A stretch of DNA of 64,000 nt from Planctomycetota bacterium (GCA_027493525.1 JAOSKN010000001.1:992001-1056000); one strand, 5' to 3'; positions 1 to 8,720 are shown, numbered from the stretch's first letter. Program-made: numbers and translations. Notes: a model not told the origin generated them from the sequence alone.

Positions 1-1098
1 CTTCTCGACCTGATCCAGGAGTTCATCCCCGCCGACCACATCTACCTGTTCCTCAAGGACGAGGACACCGGCGCGATCGTGCCCCGCGCCACGCGCCAGA
101 AGGGCGAGACCACCCAGATCCCCATCTCGCGCACGATCCTCAAGCGCGTCATCACCGAGGCCCGCTCGATCCTCACCGCCGACGCCATGCAGGACGAACG
201 CTTCAAGACCGGCGACTCGATCGTGATGCACCAGATCCGCTCGGTGCTCTGCGTGCCCGTCTCCACCGGCCGCACCACCCTGGGCGCGCTCTACGCCGTC
301 AACGCGCGCCTCGCCGAGACCTTCGACCAGAGCGACCTGGAGCTGCTCACCGCGGTCTGCACGCAGCTCGGCGCGCACCTGGTCTCGCTGAGCGCGACGC
401 GCGGGCGCCGGCGCATGTTCATGGGCCTGCTCTGCGCCATGAGCCGGCTGCTCGAGGCCGCCTCGGGGGAAATGAAGGGGCACGCCGAGCGCGTCGGCAA
501 CTGCGCCGCCGTCATCGCGCGCCAGATGAACGTCGAAGACCTCGACATCCTGCGCGTGACCTTGGCCGGATACCTCCACGACCTCGGCAAGCTCAAGACC
601 GTGCAGGCAGAGGCCGGGCAGGAGGTGGACCCCAAGAAGGGCGACCCACACGTCCTGATCGGCACGCTCTTCCTCGAGAAACTTCCCGGCCTGACCGAGG
701 TCGTGACCCTGGTCCGCAGCCACCACGAGCGCTTCGACGGCCGCGGCACTCCGGTGGGACTCAAGGGCGACAGCATCCCGCTCGGCGCGCGCATCCTCGC
801 CGTCGCCAACGCCTTCGACCACCTGCTCTACGACGAGAACAAGATCGAGCCGGGCGCCGAACCCGATCCCTCCGACGTGCGCAAGGCCTTCACCGAACTC
901 GGCAACCGCGCCGGCGAGCAATTTGACGTCGACGTCGTCCGCGCGCTCATGGTCGCCTACCGCCACGGCAAGCTCTACGCCTCCAAGGACACCCCCACCG
1001 CCACCGCCGCAACGCCGTCCACCGAGGACGTCGCCGAAGGCGAGACCTGGGCGCCGCAGGCCCGCAGCGCCAAGAACGACGAGGCCCCCGCGACGTGA
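1..1098 (+). CDS. GAF plus HD-GYP-like signalling protein, 5' partial
   Basis: The reading frame is open from base 1, so the N-terminus lies outside the window. The first ~125 visible residues look like a GAF sensor domain (IRSVLCVPV, then LGALYAVN). A metal-dependent HD phosphohydrolase domain follows, with HAERVG, the HD pair in YLHDLGKL (about 577-590) and SHHERFDGRGTP (about 718-750). HD-GYP proteins hydrolyse cyclic di-GMP; here the usual GYP is GTP, so that substrate is not certain. The last ~40 residues are acidic and low-complexity. The stop TGA overlaps the GTG of the next gene (GTGA), suggesting translational coupling. Domain calls are from recognised motifs; the role is inferred. 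Confidence 0.8.
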   Translation, partial: LLDLIQEFIPADHIYLFLKDEDTGAIVPRATRQKGETTQIPISRTILKRVITEARSILTADAMQDERFKTGDSIVMHQIRSVLCVPVSTGRTTLGALYAVNARLAETFDQSDLELLTAVCTQLGAHLVSLSATRGRRRMFMGLLCAMSRLLEAASGEMKGHAERVGNCAAVIARQMNVEDLDILRVTLAGYLHDLGKLKTVQAEAGQEVDPKKGDPHVLIGTLFLEKLPGLTEVVTLVRSHHERFDGRGTPVGLKGDSIPLGARILAVANAFDHLLYDENKIEPGAEPDPSDVRKAFTELGNRAGEQFDVDVVRALMVAYRHGKLYASKDTPTATAATPSTEDVAEGETWAPQARSAKNDEAPAT

Positions 1099-1696
1099 CG
1101 GCCGGCGGCCCCGGCGGCTTACCCCCGCGAGCCGCGCCGCCCTGCTCGAACTGGCCCGCCATGCCGCCGCCCGCGCCCTCGGCGGCGCCGAAAATCTCCC
1201 CGCCCCGCCCGGCGACCCCGCCCTGCGCCAGCCCGCGGGCTGCTTCGTGACCTTCAAGCGCCGCGACAAGCCGCCGGGCCTCGGGCTCCGCGGCTGCCTC
1301 GGCGTCATGGAGGCCCGCGAGCCGCTCTGGGACGCCGTCGCCCGCGTCGCCGCCGAGTCCGTCACCGAAGACCCGCGCTTCGCCTTCGAGCGCGTCACCC
1401 TGGACGAACTGCCCGAGCTGCATATCGACGTCTCGGTGCTGCACCCGCCGCGCGAGCTGCGCGCGCCCCTGGACTTCGAACTCGGAGCCGACGGGATTAT
1501 CGTCGAAGGCCAGGGCCGCTGGTCCGGGCATCGCGGCGTCTACCTGCCCCAGGTCGCCGCGGAGTTCGGGATGAGCAAGGAGCAGTTCCTCGCCTCGTGC
1601 TGCCAAAGCAAGGCCGGCCTGCCCGCCGAGGCCTGGCGCGACGCGAAGCTCTGCAAGGTCCGCGCCTTCCGCGCGGAAGTCTTCGGGGAACCGTAA
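1095..1696 (+). CDS. AMMECR1 domain protein (frameshifted near start)
   Basis: Conserved AMMECR1-family protein of about 200 residues. The body, from LTPASRAALLELAR onward, is read in frame 2 and contains the family-typical GLRGCLG, ESVTEDPRF and LHIDVSVL stretches. No usual start codon exists near the body in that frame; the only upstream ATG (923) would overlap the previous gene by 176 bases. A GTG at 1095 overlaps the previous stop (GTGA) but is one base out of frame. One extra C in the CCCC run at 1109-1112 joins it to the body and gives VTAGGPRRLTPAS. I therefore take 1095 as the start and treat the shift as a probable sequence error. The function of the family is unsettled; a link to radical-SAM proteins is often noted. 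Confidence 0.75.
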
Positions 1697-1785
1697 GCGG
1701 GGATCGCGACGCTCAGTACCGCGCCGCGGAAGTACCTGGCCCAATGCGCCGGTGCAAATGGCCCTACGCGGTCTAACCTAAATTT

Positions 1786-1892
1786 GTTGCCTTCGCTTTG
1801 AGCCGTTTCCCCTCCTCCTCGAGGAGGGGCAGGGGCGGTGACGGAAAAAGCCGCGCGAAGCGCGATCCAAAACCGAAGGAAAATTAAGTGAG
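1786..1892. repeat. Dispersed intergenic repeat, copy 1
   Basis: This fills the centre of the gene-free stretch 1697-2012. A ~107-base element begins GTTGCCTTCGCTTTGAGCC and has a 9-bp stem, CCCCTCCTC/GAGGAGGGG with a 3-base loop, at 1809-1829. It continues with GGGCGGTG and CGCGCGAAGCGCGATCC. A second copy with the same order of blocks lies at 24349-24458. I see no gene or clear promoter in the rest of the gap. Confidence 0.8.
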
Positions 1893-2012
1893 ACCGCTTG
1901 GACTTTTCTTCGAATCTTTCTGAATCCTTTATCTAATTCGGCCGATCCATACACCACAGGTAGGTGTACTCCGTCGCCGGCATGTGAACCGGCCACCCTG
2001 AGGAGCGGCCTC

Positions 2013-2369
2013 ATGCTGCGTGTCGTCCTGGTCACCGCGCCCGCCAACAAGGCCGAGCTGCTCGCGCGCCAGCTTCTCGAAGAACGCCTCGTCGCCTGCA
2101 TCAACCTCGTCCCCGGCATCCATTCCATGTACTGGTGGGGCGACCAGATCCAGACCGACACCGAGACCCTGATGCTCATGAAGACGCGCAAGGGCGGCCT
2201 CAAGCGCCTCTTCAAGCGCATCAAACGCATCCATCCCTACGAAGTCCCCGAGATCGTCGCCCTCCCCCCCGAGGCCGTCTACGAGGCCTACGACCAGTGG
2301 GTCACCCGCGAGACCAAGAAGCCCAAGGGCTCCGCGCGCAAGGCCAAGAGCAAGAAGAAAGTGGCCTGA
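2013..2369 (+). CDS. cutA: Divalent-cation tolerance protein CutA
   Basis: A 118-residue protein with the whole CutA1 pattern: VVLVTAPANKAELLA at the N-terminus, LVACINLVPGIHSMYWW, a TLMLMKTRKG strand, and the diagnostic IHPYEVPEIVALP near residues 73-85. CutA1 proteins form small ferredoxin-like trimers that bind copper and other divalent metals; their physiological role is debated. Length matches the family, with a short lysine-rich tail (KKPKGSARKAKSKKK). ATG 2013 follows GGAG about 10 bases upstream. It is a single gene between a repeat-bearing gap and the FmdB-like locus. Confidence 0.93.
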   Translation: MLRVVLVTAPANKAELLARQLLEERLVACINLVPGIHSMYWWGDQIQTDTETLMLMKTRKGGLKRLFKRIKRIHPYEVPEIVALPPEAVYEAYDQWVTRETKKPKGSARKAKSKKKVA

Positions 2370-2387
2370 CGTCGGCTACGCCGGACC

Positions 2388-2414
2388 TTGATCGGCGCGC
2401 CAATGGGCTAAAAT
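2388..2414 (+). promoter_or_regulatory. Putative sigma70-like promoter of the zinc-ribbon gene
   Basis: TTGATC (2388-2393), a 15-base spacer, then TAAAAT (2409-2414). Transcription would begin near 2421, so a GTG at 2421 is unlikely to be the start codon and the GTG at 2445 is favoured for the following gene. Confidence 0.4.
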
Positions 2415-2444
2415 GATAGCGTGAACGCCGCCGGGGACCGCGCC

Positions 2445-2740
2445 GTGCCGACCTATGTCTATGTGCTTGATACCGAATCCGGCGCGGAGGGCTGCGCGCA
2501 CTGCCGCGCGGGCTTCGAGGCCGTGCAGCGGATGAAGGAAGCCCCCCTCGAGGCCTGCCCGCGCTGCGGCGCGTCCGTCCACCGCGCCATCCAGCCCCCA
2601 TGCTCGGCAACGTGGGCAACAAATTGAAAGGCCCCAGCGCCAAGCAGCTCGAAGGCGCGGGCTTCACCCGCTTCAAGCGCGACGGCAAGGGCTCCTACCG
2701 CAAGGAATTCGGCTCCGGTCCCGACCGCATCGGCAACTGA
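2445..2740 (+). CDS. FmdB-type zinc-ribbon protein (frameshifted)
   Basis: Small zinc-ribbon protein of the FmdB regulatory family. The N-terminal part, starting VPTYVYVLDTESG, carries two cysteine pairs (CAHC and CPRCG) around FEAVQRMKEAPLEAC. The frame then runs into a stop at 2627. The C-terminal half (MLGNVGNKLKGPSAKQLEG onward, ending at 2740) continues in frame 2. One missing C in the CCCCC run at 2595-2599 explains the break. GTG 2445 is preferred over GTG 2421 because family members start M-P-T-Y-x-Y and because of the promoter just upstream. Read through, the protein would be about 98 residues. FmdB-like proteins are widespread and of uncertain function. Confidence 0.7.
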
Positions 2741-2798
2741 ATGCGGCCGTCCTCCGGCTTCTCCTCCGCACGTTCTCCGTGCTCTCCGTGGTTCAGAG

Positions 2799-3830
2799 TC
2801 ACGTGCTCGCCCGCACGATCAGCCCGCCGGGCACCTCGACGGTTTGCGGCGCCTGATCGGGCCGCTCGATCAGTTCCATCAGGCGCCGCACCGCCGCGCG
2901 GCCCAGCTCGCTGGCCGGCGCGCCGGCGGTGGTCAGCGGCACGGCGGCCGACTGCGAGAGCGAAAGGTTGTTGGTGCTCGCCAACGCCAGATCCTGCGGC
3001 ACGCGCAGCCCCAGGCCCAGCGCCGCCTGCAGCGCGGCCACCGCCAGGTCGTCGCCTTCGCAGAGCAGCGCGCGCGGGCGCTCCCCGGCGGGCCGGCGCA
3101 GCAGTTCCATCGCCGCGTGGAACGCCGCGCCGTCGAAGGCCTCCCCGCCGCCCTGCCATTCCGGGCGCGATACCAGCCCCAGCGGCTCGAGCCGCTTGCG
3201 GAACGGCTCGAACTCCGGGCGTTCCCCCGGCGCACGATTGATTCGGTTCGTCAGCCGCCCGACGGACGCGTAGCCGCGCGCCGCGAAGTGACGCAGCACC
3301 TCCTCCCCGGCATCCGGCCCCGCGCGCGCGACCCGGTCCACCGGCTCCTGCCCCTCGTACACGTGCAGCCACACCACCGGGCAGCTCAGCCGCCGCAGTT
3401 CGCGCACGTCCCGGCCCGCGTCGCGCCCGTAAGACTCCCGCGTCCCGATCACGATCAAGCCGTCCACCGCGCGGCTTTCGACCAGATCCCCGCCGTAGAC
3501 CTCCCCCGGTTGGTCGTAGCGGCCCGCGGCCAGCACCAGGTTCCGCCCCGTCGCCTGCTGCTCGGCCTGGATCCCCGCGAGCAGGTCCGTCAGGAGCGCG
3601 CTGCTGAAGAGCGGCCGGCGGTAGGGCACGACCAGCCCGAAGGCCTCGGCCTTCCGCATGCGCAGCCGCCGCGCCAGCGCATTCGGCCGGTAGCCCAGCT
3701 CGCGCGCGGCCTCGCGCACCCGCGCCGCCGTCGCCGGCGTGGCCTTCAGTTTCCCGTTGAGGATATCGCTGGCCGTCGAGAGCGAGACGCCGGCCTTCTT
3801 CGCGACGTCGGTGATGGTCGGCACGGGCAT
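2799..3830 (-). CDS. LacI-family transcriptional regulator
   Basis: Full-length (343 residues) LacI/GalR regulator. The N-terminal helix-turn-helix is clear: TITDVAKKAGVSLSTASDIL, followed by the hinge region NALARRLRMRK. The rest is a periplasmic-binding-protein-like sugar sensor (FGLVVPYRRPLFSSALLTDL, VDGLIVIGTRE, RALLCEGDDLAVAALQAALG). It would bind a palindromic operator and respond to a sugar or sugar phosphate. Just upstream of the start are two direct GGTAAAC words (3858-3864 and 3879-3885), possible operator elements by position only. The next genes (DUF486, then two sugar-isomerase-like proteins) are on the same strand, so a sugar-catabolic target is plausible but not shown. Confidence 0.9.
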   Translation of the reverse strand: MPVPTITDVAKKAGVSLSTASDILNGKLKATPATAARVREAARELGYRPNALARRLRMRKAEAFGLVVPYRRPLFSSALLTDLLAGIQAEQQATGRNLVLAAGRYDQPGEVYGGDLVESRAVDGLIVIGTRESYGRDAGRDVRELRRLSCPVVWLHVYEGQEPVDRVARAGPDAGEEVLRHFAARGYASVGRLTNRINRAPGERPEFEPFRKRLEPLGLVSRPEWQGGGEAFDGAAFHAAMELLRRPAGERPRALLCEGDDLAVAALQAALGLGLRVPQDLALASTNNLSLSQSAAVPLTTAGAPASELGRAAVRRLMELIERPDQAPQTVEVPGGLIVRAST

Positions 3831-3915
3831 GCGGCGCGGTTCCTGGCCGACGCACAGGGTAAACGCTGATCGCCAACCGGTAAACCGTGAAGCTGGATGC
3901 GAAGCGGCGGGGGCG

Positions 3916-4269
3916 CTACCCGTTCACCGGCGCGCGGAAGATGAAGTAGACCGCCCCGCACAGGCACAGCGCCGCCCACAGGTAATCGAGCTTCAGCGGC
4001 TGCTTCATGTACAGCAGCGCGAACGGCACGAAGACCGCCAGCGTGATCGCCTCCTGCATGATCTTGAGCTGCGGCAGCGAGTACGCCGTGTAGCCGATCC
4101 GGTTCGCCGGCACCTGCAACAGGTACTCGAAGAGCGCGATGGCCCAACTCACCGCCGCCGCGACCAGCCACGGCTTCCCGCGCAGGTCGCGCAGGTGCGC
4201 GTACCAGGCAAAGGTCATGAAGACGTTGGAACAGACCAGCAGCAGACCGACCTGAAGGATGACCGGCAT
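3916..4269 (-). CDS. DMT-family DUF486 membrane protein
   Basis: A 117-residue membrane protein with four hydrophobic segments (residues about 3-22, 33-52, 67-85 and 95-112), matching DUF486, a short relative of drug/metabolite transporters. Recognisable stretches are QVGLLLVCSNVFMTFAWYAH, ALFEYLLQVPANRIGY and KIMQEAITLAVFVPFA. The open frame extends upstream to 4467, but that extra part is arginine-rich and not family-like, so ATG 4269 is chosen. Substrate unknown. It lies upstream of, and on the same strand as, the LacI regulator. Confidence 0.85.
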   Translation of the reverse strand: MPVILQVGLLLVCSNVFMTFAWYAHLRDLRGKPWLVAAAVSWAIALFEYLLQVPANRIGYTAYSLPQLKIMQEAITLAVFVPFALLYMKQPLKLDYLWAALCLCGAVYFIFRAPVNG

Positions 4270-4490
4270 CGCCGAACCCTCGCGCGCCAGGATCGGCGCG
4301 CCGCGCGGGGTCCGCCGGCCGCTCGCGCATCCTGGAGACCGCCCGCCCCTCCGCGCCGGCGTTTCCGCGCCGCGCGAAGGCGCAAGCACCCTCACCCGAG
4401 CGATCTTCCTGCCGCGATAGAAAGTGTCAAGCCAACGCTGAGCCCCTGCCCTTGCAGCAGGGATCAAGGAAATGACCGTCCCGGATCTTG

Positions 4491-4546
4491 GAACTCAGAA
4501 CCCGAACCCAAACTCAGAACTCGGAACTCGGAACTCGGAACTGTAG
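4491..4546. repeat. Heptamer array (GAACTCG type)
   Basis: Eight consecutive 7-base units, degenerate at first (GAACTCA, GAACCCG) and then near-identical (three copies of ACTCGGA). The array ends exactly at the stop codon of the minus-strand gene that finishes at 4547. Confidence 0.8.
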
Positions 4547-5356
4547 TCAACCGCCCTTCGCCTTCTTGATGCAAGCGCGCATGTAGTCCAGGCTCTTGGC
4601 CAGCGCCGCGGCCTTGTCGTTCCCCGAGATGCTGCACTCGTAGGCCATGTAGCCGGTGAAGCCAATCTCGAGAAGCGCCTTGAAGCCCGCCACGAAGTCG
4701 ATGTCCCCGGTGCCGGGCTCCTTGCGCGTGTTGTCGGCGAGGTGCACGTGCTTCACGTAACCGCCGGCCTCGCGCAGCGCCTGCGGCGTGTTCTCTTCCT
4801 CGATGTGCATGTGGAAGAAGTCGCTCATGAGCTGCACGCTCGCGTGCCCGCAGCGCTTGCACGCCTCGACCCCGTCGGCCTGCTTGCGCAGCAGGTGCTG
4901 CTCGTAGCGGTTCAGCGGCTCCAGCAGCACCAGGACCTTGTGCTTCTCCGCGTGCTCGCCCAGTTCCTGGCAGATCAGCGAAAAGAGTTCCTTCTCCAGG
5001 TCCACGGCGGTCTTGTACGGCGAGAGGTCGTTGATCCGCGCCGGACCGAAGATCGGCACCACGATCTGCCCGACCGCGCCGAGCTTCCCGGCCAGTTCGA
5101 GGTACTGCTTGGACTCGTCGATGCTCTGCCGCCGCTTCTTGGGATCGGGATCCACGAAGTCGAAGCTCGCGTTCCCGCAGATCGTCGAGACCGGCAGCGG
5201 CGAGTTCTCGTAGTCCCGCAGCGCCTGGTCGAGGTTCGGCGGCCGGTACTGCCACGCGCTGATCTCGATGCCCTCGACGCCGTGATCGGCGGCCCACTTG
5301 AGCTTATCGGGCAGTTCGTTCCCGGGCAGCAGCCCGGTCTGGACGGAAAGCTTCAT
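4547..5356 (-). CDS. Sugar phosphate isomerase/epimerase (AP-endonuclease 2-like TIM barrel)
   Basis: A 269-residue xylose-isomerase-like TIM barrel. Visible signatures are VEGIEISAWQY, GQIVVPIFGPARI, VLLEPLNRYEQHLL (metal-ligand Glu), SVQLMSDFFHMHIEE and VKHVHLADNTRKEPGTGDID. This is close to the hydroxypyruvate isomerase/tagatose-epimerase group, which use a divalent metal held by Glu, Asp, His and Glu. There is no signal peptide, so it acts in the cytoplasm. It lies next to a second barrel protein of the same superfamily and two genes away from a LacI regulator, suggesting carbohydrate or polyol breakdown. The exact substrate cannot be read from sequence. Confidence 0.85.
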   Translation of the reverse strand: MKLSVQTGLLPGNELPDKLKWAADHGVEGIEISAWQYRPPNLDQALRDYENSPLPVSTICGNASFDFVDPDPKKRRQSIDESKQYLELAGKLGAVGQIVVPIFGPARINDLSPYKTAVDLEKELFSLICQELGEHAEKHKVLVLLEPLNRYEQHLLRKQADGVEACKRCGHASVQLMSDFFHMHIEEENTPQALREAGGYVKHVHLADNTRKEPGTGDIDFVAGFKALLEIGFTGYMAYECSISGNDKAAALAKSLDYMRACIKKAKGG

Positions 5357-5450
5357 GGCGGATGGTCTCCGAAGCTGCGGCGTTCGCTCAGAACGCTAAC
5401 GGAACGGCGAGGCCTCGCAAGGCGCTTGTAAACACCGGCAAGCGGCGCGC

Positions 5451-6248
5451 TCAATCCAGGTACGTCTGAATGTACTTCTTCGTCAGCCGCAGCATCCTCC
5501 AGCGCAGCTCGCCGCGCCCCCACTTCGGCCCGTGCGGCTCCACCGAGAGCCAGCCCCGGTAGTCGTGCTCGTACAGGAACGCGAAGACCTTGCCCCACTC
5601 GATGTCGCCCATCCCCGCCGCCGGCTGGCTCGCCAGCCGCCCGTCGCGGTACAGGTGCTCCTTGATGTGGATGTAGCCCACGCGCCCGCCGTACTTCTCC
5701 AGCGCCTCCAGGTAGTCGTCCCCGTGGTGCTTCCAGTTCGCCGGGTCCAGCTTGATCTTCACCTGCGGGCAGGCCTCCCAGACCGCCTCGTACGCGCTCA
5801 GCCCGCTCAAAAAGCTGTTCCCGTGCATCGGGTAGAAACTCGGCGTCAGCTTCGCTTTCTCCAGCTTTTTCAGGATCGGCCCGAAGACCTTGGCGAACTC
5901 CTTGACCTTCACCCCCAGCGGCTCGCCGGGCATCTCGCCGGCCCCCGTGGTCAGCACCTCCGCGCCCAGGATTCCCGCGAACTTGATCGCCCGGTCCAGC
6001 AGCGCCAACGCCTGCTTCCGCTCGGCCTTGTCCTTCGAGAGGTGATTGAAACCCCACAGCCCCAGCATGCAGCAACCCACGCCGTGCTTCTGCAGGATCT
6101 TCGCCGTCTGCTTGATGTGCGCCTCGGTCACGTCCTTGAAGCCGCCCCACCAGTTGAACTCCAGCCCCTGGAAGCCTTGTTCGGCGGCGAACGCGGCGTC
6201 TTTCTCGATGCTTTCGAGGTCGTTATGGGCGATGAATCCAAGCTTCAT
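5451..6248 (-). CDS. Sugar phosphate isomerase/epimerase (second copy)
   Basis: A 265-residue TIM-barrel protein of the same superfamily as the gene at 4547-5356 but clearly divergent. Motifs include FQGLEFNWWGGF, LGAEVLTTGAGEMPG, TPSFYPMHGNSFLS, VKIKLDPANWKHHGDDYL and VGYIHIKEH. The longer open frame to 6608 is rejected: ATG 6248 has AGGAG about 8 bases upstream and gives the natural barrel start MKLGFIAHNDLESIEK. The two barrels are separated by about 95 bases and probably co-transcribed. Planctomycetes often carry many such proteins near carbohydrate regulators; the substrate here is unknown. Confidence 0.85.
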   Translation of the reverse strand: MKLGFIAHNDLESIEKDAAFAAEQGFQGLEFNWWGGFKDVTEAHIKQTAKILQKHGVGCCMLGLWGFNHLSKDKAERKQALALLDRAIKFAGILGAEVLTTGAGEMPGEPLGVKVKEFAKVFGPILKKLEKAKLTPSFYPMHGNSFLSGLSAYEAVWEACPQVKIKLDPANWKHHGDDYLEALEKYGGRVGYIHIKEHLYRDGRLASQPAAGMGDIEWGKVFAFLYEHDYRGWLSVEPHGPKWGRGELRWRMLRLTKKYIQTYLD

Positions 6249-6360
6249 GGCGGCGGCTCCTGGGGGGTTGGGAAGGGACGGCGACCGCGTGAGCTTCCCG
6301 CCGCCGGGAAGGGAGTCAAGCGCAGGCGGGGCCGGCCGCGCCCGCCGTGCAATCGGCCCT

Positions 6361-6386
6361 TTGCGCCCTGCCGTTCGGTCTATAAT
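6361..6386 (+). promoter_or_regulatory. Putative promoter (TATAAT box)
   Basis: A perfect TATAAT stands at 6381-6386, about 40 bases before ATG 6426. The -35 side (TTGCGC at 6361) is poor and spaced at only 14 bases, so only the -10 element is convincing. Confidence 0.4.
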
Positions 6387-6425
6387 GTGCCCGTTGCCGG
6401 CAAAACTGGAATACGGGGCCTGCCC

Positions 6426-7490
6426 ATGAGCGCACATGAATCCCGGTCGTCCGCCGGCCCGAGGCGCAGGGTCCTCGTGACCGGGGCCACCGGCTACGTC
6501 GGCCGGCATGTCGTGCCGCACGTCTTCGAGCAGGGCTTCGCCGTCCGCGCCCTCGTCCGCGGCGGCTCGAACCGCTCCGCCGTCGCCGAATACACCGAAG
6601 ACTTCCACGAAGGCGACGTCACCGACGCCGCCTCACTGGCCGGCGCCTGCGAAGGCTGCTGCGGCGTCGTCCACCTCGTCGGCGTGATCAACGAAAAGCA
6701 GGGCAGCTTCGACGCAATCCACATCCAGGGCACGCGCAACGTCGTCGCCGAGGCCCAGCGCGCCGGCTGCGAGGTCTTCGTCTACCTCTCCGGCCTCGGC
6801 GCGCGCGTCGACCCGAATGCCGGACGCTACCACCAGACCAAGGACGCGGCCGAGCGCATCGTCGCCGAGAGCGGCATGCGCGCTTACAACTTCCCGGCCT
6901 CCGTGATCTTCGGACCCGAGGACGAGTTCCTGAACCTCTTCGTCGGCATGGCCCGCAGCATGCTCAACCCGCCTTGGCCGATCATGCCCGCCATCGCCGG
7001 AGGGCATTCGTATCTCCAGCCGGTCTGGGTGGAGGACGTCGCCGAGGTCCTTGCCCGCGCCCTGCGCGAGGACTTCCCCTTCCCGCCGGCCAGCTACGAA
7101 CTCGGCGGGCCCCAGCCCCTCAAGGTCCGCGAGATCGAGCGCATCGCCTGCCGCTGCGCGCGCGCCAGCCGCATCCTCGTCCCGATCCCCATGTGGAAGG
7201 CCAAGATCATCGCCTTCTTCATGGAAACCTTCATGTCCAAGCCGCTCCTGACCCTCGACCAGTTGAAGATGCTCCAGGAGGACGGCCGCTGCAAAATGAA
7301 CATGACCGAGAAGATCCTCGGCCGGCCCGCGCGCAGCCTCTGGGATTACGCCTGCGAGCAGTTCGGGCTGGGCGAACGGCGCGCGGTCGCGGTCGGCGCG
7401 GCCACCTACACCGACGTCGTCCGGCCGCAGGAGCGGATCCTCTGGCGGCCCGAGCCGCCCAAGGAGGAGAAGGCCGCCAGGAAACCCTGA
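6426..7490 (+). CDS. NAD(P)-binding SDR, complex I NDUFA9-like
   Basis: A 354-residue extended short-chain dehydrogenase-like protein. The nucleotide-binding loop is VLVTGATGYVGRHVV near residue 16. Later segments are VVHLVGVINEKQGSFDAIH, the SGLGAR strand end, YHQTKDAAERIV and FPASVIFGPEDEFLN. These match the NDUFA9/atypical-SDR group, related to an accessory subunit of respiratory complex I; bacterial members often act on quinones or lipids, or are uncharacterised. ATG 6426 follows a TATAAT box by ~40 bases and gives the natural Rossmann start; the open frame further upstream is out-of-context. Stand-alone, with shikimate kinase 55 bases downstream. Confidence 0.85.
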   Translation: MSAHESRSSAGPRRRVLVTGATGYVGRHVVPHVFEQGFAVRALVRGGSNRSAVAEYTEDFHEGDVTDAASLAGACEGCCGVVHLVGVINEKQGSFDAIHIQGTRNVVAEAQRAGCEVFVYLSGLGARVDPNAGRYHQTKDAAERIVAESGMRAYNFPASVIFGPEDEFLNLFVGMARSMLNPPWPIMPAIAGGHSYLQPVWVEDVAEVLARALREDFPFPPASYELGGPQPLKVREIERIACRCARASRILVPIPMWKAKIIAFFMETFMSKPLLTLDQLKMLQEDGRCKMNMTEKILGRPARSLWDYACEQFGLGERRAVAVGAATYTDVVRPQERILWRPEPPKEEKAARKP

Positions 7491-7544
7491 ACCCGCGCGC
7501 CCGCGACCCTCGCCAAACCTTCGCGCCGCGGTAGACTCCGCACC

Positions 7545-8084
7545 ATGAACCTCGTCCTCATCGGACTGCGCGCCACCGGGAAGTCCACCTGCGGGCGGCT
7601 CCTCGCCGAACGCCTGACCTGGGACTTCGTCGACACCGACGAACTGGTCTGCGAGCGCGCCGGCCGCACCGTCCGCGAGATCTTCGAGGAAGGCGGCGAG
7701 GAACTCTTCCGGGGACTCGAGTCCGAGATCGTCAAGCAAGTCGCGCGCAAGCAGGAGACCGTCATCGCCACCGGCGGCGGCGCCATCCTCGACCCCGAGA
7801 ACGTCGCCGACCTCCGCCGCCAGGGCTTCGTCGTCCACCTCGCCGCCAGCCCCCGCGAACTCGCCCGCCGCATCGAGGCCGACGCCAACACCCAGGCCCT
7901 GCGCCCCAAGCTCCTCGGCGGCGCCGGGTACTTCGAGGAACTCCAGAAACTCATGCTCTCCAGGGCCTCCAAATACTCCGAGGCCCGCGACGCCGAGGTC
8001 CAGGTCGAAGGGCGCACCCCCGAACAGATCGTCGACGCGATTCTACTGCTCATGCGCGCGCGCCGCGTCATGCCCCTGCCTTGA
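7545..8084 (+). CDS. aroK: Shikimate kinase
   Basis: A 179-residue P-loop kinase catalysing ATP-dependent phosphorylation of shikimate, the fifth step of the chorismate pathway, in the cytoplasm. The Walker A loop is GLRATGKST (residues 6-14). The shikimate-binding Asp lies in FVDTDELV, the arginine in ELFRGLES and the glycine triplet in VIATGGGAIL. The lid arginine region (ALRPKLLGG) and adenine-binding tail are present. Length is normal. No other aro gene is in the window. The start is the first in-frame ATG before the P-loop. Confidence 0.94.
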   Translation: MNLVLIGLRATGKSTCGRLLAERLTWDFVDTDELVCERAGRTVREIFEEGGEELFRGLESEIVKQVARKQETVIATGGGAILDPENVADLRRQGFVVHLAASPRELARRIEADANTQALRPKLLGGAGYFEELQKLMLSRASKYSEARDAEVQVEGRTPEQIVDAILLLMRARRVMPLP

Positions 8085-8108
8085 CAGGCCCCCTCCAGGT
8101 GTTAGCGT
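8081..8108 (+). promoter_or_regulatory. Possible promoter of thioredoxin gene
   Basis: TTGACA (8081-8086), overlapping the aroK stop, a 16-base spacer, then a weak TAGCGT. The -35 is perfect but the -10 is poor, so confidence is low. Confidence 0.3.
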
Positions 8109-8160
8109 CCCTTTCTCGGAGGCTTCACCCGGCGTAAGCGGACCGTAAAGGAGCGACACG

Positions 8161-8493
8161 ATGGGCGCAGACACCGTAGCCGTGAACGACAACTCCTGGG
8201 CGCAGGAAATCGAAGGCTTCCAGGGCGCCGCGCTGGTGGACTTCTGGGCCGAATGGTGCGGGCCCTGCAAGATGATCGCCCCGACCCTCGACGAACTCGC
8301 CGGCGAGTACAAGGGCAAGCTCAAGATCGCCAAGCTCGATGTCGACGGCAACGCCGAGACCGCCAGCAAGTTCGGCATCCGCTCCATCCCCTGCCTGATC
8401 CTCTTCAAGAACGGGCAGGAAGCCGACCGCCTCGTCGGCGCGCACAACAAGGCCCAGCTCAAACAGTGGATCGACGGCCAGCTTGCGGGCTGA
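8161..8493 (+). CDS. trxA: Thioredoxin
   Basis: A 110-residue thioredoxin with the classical active site AEWCGPCKMIAP near residues 29-40. It also has the cis-proline strand RSIPCLILFKNGQ and the C-terminal helix KAQLKQWIDG. It reduces protein disulfides in the cytoplasm using thioredoxin reductase. An additional cysteine precedes the Leu in IPCLI. AAGGAG-like bases (TAAAGGAGCG) lie just upstream of ATG 8161. A strong intrinsic terminator follows 25 bases after the stop, so the gene is probably the end of its transcript. Confidence 0.95.
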   Translation: MGADTVAVNDNSWAQEIEGFQGAALVDFWAEWCGPCKMIAPTLDELAGEYKGKLKIAKLDVDGNAETASKFGIRSIPCLILFKNGQEADRLVGAHNKAQLKQWIDGQLAG

Positions 8494-8518
8494 CCTTGCC
8501 CCGATAGGCGAACTTCAA

Positions 8519-8542
8519 CCCCGCCTCACGGCGGGGTTTTTT
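8519..8542 (+). terminator. Intrinsic terminator after thioredoxin
   Basis: A perfect 7-bp stem CCCCGCC/GGCGGGG with loop TCAC, followed by six T. It stands 25 bases after the trxA stop. Confidence 0.9.
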
Positions 8543-8720
8543 ATGGCCCCTGGCTGCGCGTCTCGAAACGTTGCGCTGACGCACCTGTGCCTCTCCCGCC
8601 TTTTTTTCTCGGCCCGCCTCGAGTTTCTCCCTTTAACTGCGCGCCGCGCGCGATACGCTTCCTGCAACCTGGTATAAGTTCAAGCGATAATGCAAAACGG
8701 CAAGTGGTGACGGCCCGACC

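Noticed and set aside
5532..6425. N-terminal extension of the NDUFA9-like gene
   Set aside because: The open frame continues upstream but is antisense to the isomerase gene; the Rossmann start and TATAAT support ATG 6426.
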